Part shown: piece by piece, positions 20,695-29,500 of the stretch
Layout: each line of letters starts with the position of its first letter
Position numbering within the stretch: the stretch's first letter is position 1
Assembly (NCBI GenBank): GCA_963575745.1
Contig: CAUYUJ010017985.1
Span: forward strand, 34,612 to 98,611
Reading direction: 5' to 3'
DNA length: 64,000 bases
Source: Prorocentrum cordatum
Lineage: Eukaryota; Sar; Dinophyceae; Prorocentrales; Prorocentraceae
Notes under the pieces: model-generated
Told to the model about the DNA's origin: nothing
The model's input: only the letters and a program-made list of their open reading frames with translations
Databases searched by the model: none
Program-made: the position numbers and the translations under genes

Positions 20695-22665
20695 CCAGCA
20701 GGCCTTGAAAGTGGCGACAGTTTCACAGATCGCAGCCCCCCAGGGACGGCGAGGTCTTTGAATCCGCGGTGGCTACCCACTGTGCTGGGCCCCCCAGCAG
20801 GCCTCGAAAGTGGCGACAGTTTCACAGATCGCAGCCCCCCAGGGACGGCGAGGTCTAATTTGAGTCTGCGGTGGGTGCCCACTGTGCTGGCCCCCCCCCA
20901 GCAGGCCTCGAAAGTGGCGACAGTTTCACAGATCGCAGCCCCCCAGGGATGGCGAGGTCTACTTTGACTCCGCGGTGAGTACCCACTGTGTTGTGCCGCT
21001 CAGCAGCACTCGAAAGTGGCAACAGTTTTACAAATCGCAGCCCTCCAGGGGTGGCAAGGTCTAGTCTGAGTCCGCGGTGTGTACCCACTGTGCTGGGCCC
21101 CCCCAGCACGCCTCGAAAGTGGCGACAGTTTCACAGACCGCAGCCACCCCAGGGGTGGCGAGGTTTAATTTGAGACCGCGGAATGTACCCACTGTGCTGG
21201 GCACCCCAGTAGGCCCCGAAAGTGGCGAGCGACACCTTCACAGATCGCAGCCCCCCAGGGATGGCGAGTTCTAGTTGGAGTCCGCCGTGTGTACCCACTG
21301 TGCTGGGCCCCCCAGCAGGCCTCGAAAGTGGCGACAGTTTCACAGATCGCAGCCCCCCAGGGACGGCGAGGTCTAATTGGAGTCCGCGGTTGTACCCACT
21401 GTGCTGGGCCCCCCAGCAGGCCTCGAACGTGGCGGCAGTTTCACACATCGCAGCCCCCAGGGATGGCGAGGTCTAATTTGAGTCCGTGGTGAGTACCCAC
21501 TGTGCTGTGCCCCTCAGCAGCCCTCGAATGTGGCAACAGTTTTACAGATCGCAGCCCCCCAGGGGCGGCGAGGTTTAATGTGAGACCGCGGTGTGTACCC
21601 ACTGTGCTGGGCACCCCAGCAGGCCTCGAACGCGGCGACAGTTTCACATATCGCAGCCCCCCAGGGATGGCGAGGTACAGTTTCAATCCGCCGTGTGTAC
21701 CCACTGTGCTGGGCCCCCCAGCAGGCCTCGAACGTGGCGACAGTTTCACATATCGCAGCCCCTCAAGGATGGCGAGGTCCAGTTTGAATCCGCCGTGTGT
21801 ACCCACTGTGCTGGGCCCCCCAGCAGGCCTCGAAAGTGGCGACAGTTTCACAGATCGCAGCCCCCCAGGGATGGCGCAGCCCCCAAGCAGGACGACAGAT
21901 CGTCCACCCACTGTGCTGGGCCCCCAGCAGGCCTCGAAAGTGGCGACAGTTTCACAGATCGCAGCCCCCCAGGGATGGCGAGGTGTAATCCCACTGTGCT
22001 GGGCCCCCCAGCAGGCCTCGAAAGTGGCGACAGTGCAGCGGGATGGCGAGGTTTCACACTGAGCAGGCCTCGAAAGTGGCGACAGTTTCACAGATCGCAG
22101 CCCCCCAGGGATGGCGAGGTCAATTTCAATCCGCCGTGTGTACCCACTGTGCTGGGCCCCCCAGCAGGCCTCGAAAGTGGCGACAGTTTCACAGATCGCA
22201 GCCCCCCAGGGATGGCGAGGTCAATTTGATCCGCCGTGTGCCCACTGCGCTGGGCCCCCCAGCAGCCTCGAAAGTGTGTGTACCCACTGTGCTGGGCCCC
22301 CCCAGCAGGCTTCGAAAGTGGCGACAGTTTCACAGATCGCAGCCCCCCAGGGATGGCGAGATACAATTTCAATCCGCCGTGTGTACCCACTGTGCTGGGC
22401 CTCCCAGCAGGCCTCGAACGTGACGACAGTTTCACAGATCGCTGCCCCCCAGGGATGGCGAGGTGCAGTTTCAACCCGCCGTGTGTACCCACTGCGCTGG
22501 GCCCCCCAGCAGTCCTCGAAAGTCGCGACAGTTTCACAGATCGCAGCCCCCCAGGGATGGCGAGGTCCAATTTCAATCCGCCGTGTGTACCCACTGTGTT
22601 GGGCCCCCCAGCAGGCCTCGAAAGTGGCGACCGTTTCGCAGATCGCAGCCCCCCAGCTGGCACGC
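20695..22665 (+). repeat. ~104-bp tandem array, about 19 units
   Basis: Units contain TACCCACTGTGCTGGGCCCC, CCAGCAGGCCTCGAAAGTGG, CGACAGTTTCACAGATCGCA and GCCCCCCAGGGATGGCGAGG, plus a variable 20-bp link. Length varies (about 96-110 bp), with deletions at 21880-22060 and 22240-22280. Satellite-like, non-coding. Confidence 0.95.
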
Positions 22666-22960
22666 AGCGACGAGCGAGGCAAAAGGCAAGGGGGAAGAGA
22701 GGGGCGGGAAGGAAGACAGGAGACGCGCGAGCAGTGCTGTATTCAAAACGAGAACCCAACGCAGGAGGGTTGGGAACAATACTACCCCAGGGGCGGCGCA
22801 CGCACCGAGAAGTCTTATAGTATATGCGTCGTGGCGGTCGCTTTCTGGCCACACCGCTCGGGAAACGAATCTACTACAAGATGGGCATACGATGTCTTCG
22901 GGTCGGACGCGCGCCTCTAAGGAGTTCATATAGAAGTAGTATGTTTCTGTGCGTCCCCTA
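22666..22960. other. No recognisable gene
   Basis: Edge of the array to a purine tract. No coding or repeat family recognised. Confidence 0.4.
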
Positions 22961-22961
22961 G

Positions 22962-23275
22962 GAGGGGAGGAGGAGGAGGAGGAAGAGGAGGGAAGAAGAA
23001 CGAGAGAGTGAGGATGAGTGGATGAGAGGAAGACGAGGAGGAGGAGGAGGAGGAGGAGGAGGAGGAGGAGGAGGAGGGGAGAGGGTGAAGGTGGAGGGCA
23101 AGGGGGGGAGGGGAGGACAAGGATACGGAGGAGGCAGAGAGGAACGATGATGATGATGCGGAGGAGGACGAGGAGGATAAGAGTGGTAAACAGGCGGGGG
23201 AGAAGGAGGAAGACTATGAGGGGCACGAGGAAGAGAAGGAGGAGGAAGAAACACATGAGGATGAGGAAGAATAAC
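22962..23275. repeat. GGA/GAG purine tract
   Basis: Purine-rich microsatellite with AGGAGG units, interrupted by GATGATGATG and GTGGTAAACAG. Confidence 0.88.
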
Positions 23276-23978
23276 CACTGTGTATGAGGCCAATCTAGGG
23301 GGCACGCTCCTGCTCACACGAGCGTAAGTGCCTCTACAGGGGCGCCCTCGCCTCACCAGCATGTCCCCTCTTCCTTCCGTTGTTCTCCTCTTCCCTTGTG
23401 CCTGCTTAATAGCGGCAGCGATATAGTATCAATGCCGTCCAAGCAGGCAAGCACTCCAAGACGGGTAAGAAGCTTGTCTACATTTTGAAGGCCCAGAAGG
23501 GCCCAGTGTTGGTCCGTGCTCCTGCAGGTCTGTTGCTCAACATGCCATCGGCGTTGCACCCTATGGGCATTTCCAAGTTGAGCTCCGCCCTCGCACACAA
23601 TTGGGCGACCTTGGACGTCCCCAGTGAGGCCGCTCGCCTTCATAGAGGCGTCCGCGCCTCATCGGCCCTTCCCCCTTCCTTCCGCCTCCTCTCCTCTTCT
23701 CCGACGCCTCCCTCTCCTCCACCTCCCTCGCCCTCACCCCGTGGGCACTCCTTAGTTTGAGCTCCGCCCATCGCACGCTCCTTTGACGACCCTCCCTTGA
23801 CGCCCCCCGGCGAGGCCCCTCGCCACCGTGCCACACAGCGGCGGCGGCGGCGGCCCCTCTTTCGCGCGCGCGCGAGCGTCGGTCAGGCGGCAGTGCCAGT
23901 GCCCCCTTTTGAAGAAAGCTTGGAGCCGGGAGCTCGTCCCCGCTTCGACACCTTTTCCGTTGGCCGAAGGCAGACCGA
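23276..23978. other. No recognisable gene
   Basis: Contains two related segments: GGGCATTTCCAAGTTGAGCTCCG near 23566 and GGGCACTCCTTAGTTTGAGCTC near 23740, suggesting a diverged duplication. No domain recognised. Confidence 0.4.
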
Positions 23979-24128
23979 CGCCATAAACGTAAACTTGCGG
24001 CGCTCCGCGCGTGTTTCTTAGATCGGCGCCTGGGGTCCTGACCCTGGCGCGCCTTGCGCGCGGGGGGGGGGGGGTTCAGCGCAGATCCAGGAAATCCGCG
24101 CGGAGCGCCAACAATTTGTGTTCATGGC
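23979..24128. mobile_element. Family C palindromic element
   Basis: Left arm ACGCCATAAACGTAAACTTG plus GGCGCTCCGCGCG. Right arm AATCCGCGCGGAGCGCC with a trailing TTGTGTTCATGGCGT. The centre has the complementary GGCGCGCC and GCGCGCGG blocks. 150 bp. Confidence 0.85.
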
Positions 24129-24555
24129 GTCATTTCTTCTTTCAAATCTCACGTATTGTTTTGGCTGATCTCAGCCACGTCGTCTCGACAACTTTGTGGC
24201 ATCACGGGTAGGGAAGATCACGCGCATCCTTTTGGGCCGGAGTCGCGACGTCGTCAGCACTCAGGGCAGACGCGCGTGTGTTGTTCTATCTTTGCATCGG
24301 CCATCCTGCTGCTTTCTCGACCGCTGAGCAGCATGAAAAGACGCCTCCCAGTCTTGACTCGGAGTTGGGATGTAGCCACGATTCTGAGGCTAGAACGGCA
24401 TCACAATGTACACCCCACATCCCCCTTCTTTATTCAAGTGGCTTACGCCATTCCGCCGACCCCCAGAAAGAGTCAGAGCTTGCGACGATCGTGGGAGTTA
24501 TCGAGTGGCCTTCGGCCCAAACGCCACCGCGCCTGGGCTGTGGGTCAGGAGCCTC
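24129..24555. other. No recognisable gene
   Basis: Mixed sequence; a frame at 24054-24563 is open but unrecognised. Confidence 0.4.
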
Positions 24556-24559
24556 TTGG

Positions 24560-25140
24560 ATAAATATGAGGTCCCGTGGGATGCTTTTCAGGGGCCTCTG
24601 GGAAGACTTTTGGGAGTGTTTGGAAAGCTTATTGGGCGTCTGGGGGCCTTGGGGGCGTCTGGGGGGCTCTTGGGGCCATCTTTGGGGGAACAGCTCGAAA
24701 TATCGCTTCGTGTTCCCCCTCCTGGGCTTTCTTGGGGCCCTCTTGGGGTTCCCTTTGTCCGTACTGGGGTCCCCTGGGACCATCTCATGGCCCTCTTGGG
24801 CCGTCTTGGGGCCCTCTTGGGGGCCTCATCGGCCGTCTTTAGACGATCTTGGGGGTTGCTTGGGAAGTCTTCGGAGCTGTCAACACGAAAATTGCGAGTG
24901 TGCTAAAAACGTAAGTTCTCTCCCATGAGGCTGGGACGATTGTTGCCTCTCGGGGCCTTCTTGGCAGTCCTTTTGGAACACTTCTGGGCCGTCTTGGGGG
25001 CCTTGGTGGCTGTCTTGAAGTCATCTTGGGTCGTCGTGGGGCTACTCTGGGCAGTCTCGACGCTCTCTTCGACTGTCTTGGCGCCCTGTCTGGTCCCTCT
25101 TGGGGCTCTTTGGAGGCTACGAAAGCACCCAGGTGTGCAC
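24560..25140 (+). repeat. CTTGGGG-GCC minisatellite, long copy
   Basis: Repeated GGGGGCCTTGGGG, CTTGGGGCC and GGGCCGTCTTGG units with an AT-richer core at 24870-24930. Same family as 5.4 kb. Confidence 0.8.
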
Positions 25141-25730
25141 TGACGAGCTCGTGCCCCCCCACCCCCCCTCCCACCCAAACGGCATTTTGGACCCCAGGGG
25201 AGAGAGAGAGGAGGAGGAGGGGGACAGCCAATTATCTCGCATCCCCTTTCACCCCCAGCAAGCGGGGGTCGGCGGACTCTCGATTCCTCTAGGCTATTCC
25301 ATGGTTCAGTCTTCCACGGAGGAGCGTGTCCACCTACCTGCACTCATCCAAGCAAGTTTCTTGATGCCTTTCCAGCGTGCCAGAACCTTGGTAGAGCCAC
25401 CGTCTTGGGTGACAGTGGTGGCTTTACACTTGCTAAACCAAAATTCACCCCCCTCCCCCTCGGTCCCGAAAGCCATGAGCCGGCGCCGCATATTTTGTTA
25501 CATTTCTCTCCTCCTCCCTTCCTCCTCGAAACCTGCGTATGTCAATGCAGTTATTGACGGCCTGTGGGTTCTTCCATCGACGGTCGTATATGTTCGCTTG
25601 TTCTAGCCAGGATTTGCGACGTCATTTGGTCGGTGCCACCTCGCCATAGCCTGATGGCTTCGTGCCGTCGCGTTCCTCAGTGCTTGGTTGGTTGGCCCGT
25701 TGTTATCCAGTCGGCTCGAAGCTTCGCGAG
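25141..25730. other. No recognisable gene
   Basis: Includes a GAGAGAGAGGAGGAGG run near 25202. No domain recognised. Confidence 0.4.
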
Positions 25731-25733
25731 CGA

Positions 25734-26010
25734 GCTGGCTCGCTTCCAGTGCACTTCGCGCTGCCAGCATTGCTACCAGGACACGCGCTTCAAGCGCGCC
25801 GGCTCGCGGGCATCACACATCGCATTACCAACGCTGTCGGCAGGAAGTGTTTTTTCCTAAGCGTGCCAGCTCGCTCACAACGCACGTCTCATGGCCAGCA
25901 CCGTTGCCAAGGATCTTGCCAAGAAGCGCACTCCAAACGTACCCGCTCGCACTTGATGGCCATCGCGCTGCCAGCGTTGACACTGGGAGGTTCAATCCGA
26001 GTATGCCCGC
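25734..26010 (+). repeat. Diverged relative of the 63-bp repeat
   Basis: Four or so degenerate units with the shared order CTCGC, then CACATCGCGCTGCCAGC-like sequence, then GCTACCAGG or GCCAGC. Related to the 15.2-15.5 kb array. Confidence 0.65.
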
Positions 26011-26421
26011 TCGCTTCCAACTCGCATTGCGTTGCCGAGGAGGGTTGGCCAGCGGGTTGGCCCGGGTAATTCTTCGATAGACAAGTCTTCCCATAACACC
26101 TAATGTTCATCTTCCCACTACTCATCGCGTTCCTCGTTCTTGGCCGCGACTCGTTCATCATCTTATCCTGTCCTGTTCCTCCTGCTTCTCACCATGCCCC
26201 TCATCTTCCGCCTTCTGCTACTGCTGATGTTGGTCCCCCTTGTCATCCTCTTCCTTTATCCTCGTTCCCCCTCTTTGTCCTACAGTCTCCTCCCCTACAT
26301 TATCTCACTCCTGCTCCCCCTCTCCTTCGTCCTTCTCCTCCTCCTCCTCGCCCCTCCCTCGTCATCGCCCAATGATTCCTCATCGCCCCCCCTTCCTCCC
26401 TGCTCCTTGCCTCCTCCCGAG
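26011..26421. other. Pyrimidine-rich stretch before helicase exon
   Basis: CTCCTCC-rich from about 26200 to 26420, consistent with a long pyrimidine stretch before the AG at 26420-26421. No gene of its own. Confidence 0.5.
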
Positions 26422-26527
26422 GCGACTGGAGGAGCAGCCAGAGCCGCCGCAGGTGCTTCTGACCATGGCGCACCTGAGGTCGGACCGCGAGGACGCGCTG
26501 GTGCGGCGGTTCCCGGCGCTGCAGCAG
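26422..26527 (+). CDS. Helicase exon (end of RecA domain 1)
   Basis: Encodes QVLLTMAHLRSDREDALVRR then FPALQQ, matching the segment from motif III to the interdomain linker. The donor is CAGCAG|GTCCCA. The 3' partner begins GGCAGCAG|GTGCGG, so GCAGCAGGT is repeated at both ends of the 1217-nt intron. The 5' edge (AG at 26420-26421) is a guess; a later AG at 26430-26431 also works. Confidence 0.55.
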
Positions 26528-29500
26528 GTCCCACGACGTCGAAGAATCAGGAGAGGCCAAGTCCAGACGGGGTGAGTCCGTGCGGAGACCGAGCCTTCCG
26601 TATGGACTTCCCCCGCATGGACTTATCACCCTATTTGGAGGGGCTGGGTCCAGACGGGGTAAGCCCAGACGGGGACGGAGCACTCCGTATGGACCTCCTC
26701 CGTATGGACTTGACCCCCCCTGTAACTACAACATCACCGCTGGTGTCATCATCGTTACCAGTCACAGCATCATCATGGTCATCACTGGGCCGTCGGTCTG
26801 TCCGGCGGCTGGGCCTGTGCCCCACCAGGAGGATCGTGCTCGCCAGCCGCAGAGTTCGGTGGGGCTGCCCATCGCTCGGGGACCTTCTGACTCGTCTGTT
26901 TCGGCCCCAGAGGCCTCCGTGAGATGAGTAGAGAATCTAATCAGCATTGCTATCAATAAGTCGGGCATGTCCCTCTACAGGAGGAATATTCGGACATAGT
27001 CAAAGACAGTCTGGGGACAATTGTTATAACCTTTTTGACAATGTTTGAACATGTTTTGGGCTTTTTAGACTCTTTGTCCAAACTCCGCCTGTAGGGGGAC
27101 ATGCCCGACCCAACGCTATCATCACCATGGTTTCCACCATCGGAGGGGTCAAATCAGAACGAAGAAAACAGTTGTTGTGGAGGTCCGCGCGGGTGTCTTG
27201 GCTCGGCGCTTCCATCCCCATGGGCGACGCCTCCCCTCTCGGCGCCGCCCCCTGTCGTTAAGTCGGGCGTGTCCCTCTACAGGAGGGATCTTCCAAAATA
27301 GTAAAAGATAGTCTGGGGACGATGTCTTCAGTATTTTTGACCATTTTGAAATATGTTTGGACTATTTGTTAACTTTTCATCCAAAATCCGCCTGTTGGGG
27401 GACATGTCCGCCCTAACCCTGGCGCGCTCCGAGCGCCGATCCGAGACACCCGCGCGGATCTCCGAAAATCCATGCTTGTGCAGCTGTCTGTGTTCTGCTC
27501 TGGCCCTCATCATCACGATGGCCGTCATCACCGTCGCCAGCATCCTCGCCAGTGCGCCGCCGGAATGTGCCCGTCTCCACTGCCGCGGGATCAGTGCCCC
27601 GGGGGTCTCGGGGAGCAGCAGCTATGCATATCTGCCCGCCCCCGCGCGCGCGTGCGGCACAGCAGCGCGCACGCGTGGCGCGCGCGCGCGACGGGCGCTC
27701 GCCGCGTGTCGAGTTGGGCGGCGAGCAGCGCCGGGCGGCAGCAGGTGCGGCACACCGGCGTCCTCGTCCCGACGTTGCGGCAGGTGCACCACTACTACCG
27801 CGGGGACCGGGGGGCGAAGCTGCTCTTCGTGCTGAAGGAGGCCCTGGCGGACGAGTTCCTCAGCGGCGGCGGGACGCTGGTCTTCTGCGCCACGCCGCAG
27901 GTCTCGGATCAGAATCAAAGGCATGAACATACGTTTTCAGAGGTTCGCGTATATTCTTTAGATCTGCGCTGGATACGACTCGCCGTCGGGGGGGTTCCGC
28001 GCCGATCCACCAAATCCGCGCGGAGTTCCGAAAGTTTCTGTTCATGCAGCTGCTTTTTCTCAGAGGGTGAATTACCTACCCCGCTTGCGCTTCCAGGCAC
28101 AACCAAAGCATACCACGCGCTTCCTCGTCAAGCAGCTTGGCCGATGCGGGCCACCCCAGGGGTAGCTTGGCAGCGTTGGGTTCCCCCGTTGGTGCGTTTG
28201 CTTCCTTTCTTCCTCTCCGAGGACGTGGAGGACGTGCTCGCCCTGCTGGAGGACAAGCTGCCGTCGTGCTTGCCGAGGGCGCTGCACAGCGGCACGGAGC
28301 CCCAGGCCCGCGCGGAGGCCCTCCGCGACTTCCGGGGCGGCCGGGTCCGCCTCCTCGCCACCACGGACGCGGCGGCGCGGGGCCTGGACCTCGAGAAAAA
28401 AAAACTCCCGGGACTGTGACCAAGATGCAAGGGAGGAAAAGCACCCGGACCCGACAATTGGCGCTTATTAAACGGCGCTTGGCGTTTATTAAACTCAGGA
28501 GCGACAGAAGGACGTACACGTACATGAATCCACGCTGGTTTCGAGAGTTCGCATTGCGCAAATGTTCGTATAACGTGGCCGGTCTCGCGGATCGAGGGGC
28601 TGTGTTCATGTACATAGTTGGGCGCGTACGTCTTTCGTGGGCTCCCCATTAAACAGCCCTGCCCTGTTCGATTCCTTCCTTGGGGGCGTTTGCGAAGCCG
28701 CTTCGCTTGTCGGGGTGATTATCACGGGGTTGGGTTTACAGCCCTGCAAGGATGTCGCGTGGTCTTGTCAATGCCGGTCGTGGTCATGGTCCGTGTCGGC
28801 CGTCGCCGATTCGCGAGGACGATGCGCGACTTGGCATTGGCCAAGGCCGACGCCGACCAAGGTGGACACGGCGGTTTCGCGTTCAAGTCTTGGTCACGGC
28901 CCCCGCTTACTTTCGGGCCAGACGAAAGGGGGGGATTGGGAAAGGGGGGGTTACGAAATTTGCTGCGTGCAGCTGGCTTCGGCCTCACCGAGGGGCCCAT
29001 TCCTCGATACATAGCCGCCTCCCGGCGACGGGAGGCGCCGGGAAAATCAGCTACGTGAGCTGATTCTCAACCCTCCCCTTTGCTATCCCCCCCTTTCGCC
29101 CGACCCGATACTTCCCCTCCAGGACCTGCCGAACCTGCGCCACGTGGTCATGTGGGACGTACCCCCGGACACCACCAGCCCGAATCGGCTACGCGCAAGG
29201 GGGGTAGGGGGAAGGGGGGAAGGGCTTCTTGGAAGCATCCTGCTCCCCAGATGGTGCGGGCCTCATCTACAGATCCAGGGCCAGTCGGGGGTGGACAGAA
29301 CCCCCGCCCTGACACGTCGACTAGTGAATGGAAGTGATCGGTTCTCGAGAGGGCGCCGCGGCCGTCATGTTTCAGGCTTGCGCCCGCCAGGTCTGGGCAC
29401 GAGGTCGTTTTTCACTAAACCACGTTTTACTAAAGGGGGTTCTGTCCATCCCCGGGCCAGCGCCTTCTGAGAAGCAGCCTCCTTCAAAGAAGCCTTCCCC

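Noticed and set aside
23416-23640. Possible exon with KHSKTGKKLVYILKAQKG (plus) or NVDKLLTRLGVLACLDGID (minus)
   Set aside because: Neither strand gave a recognisable family and both frames are open, so there is no basis to choose.
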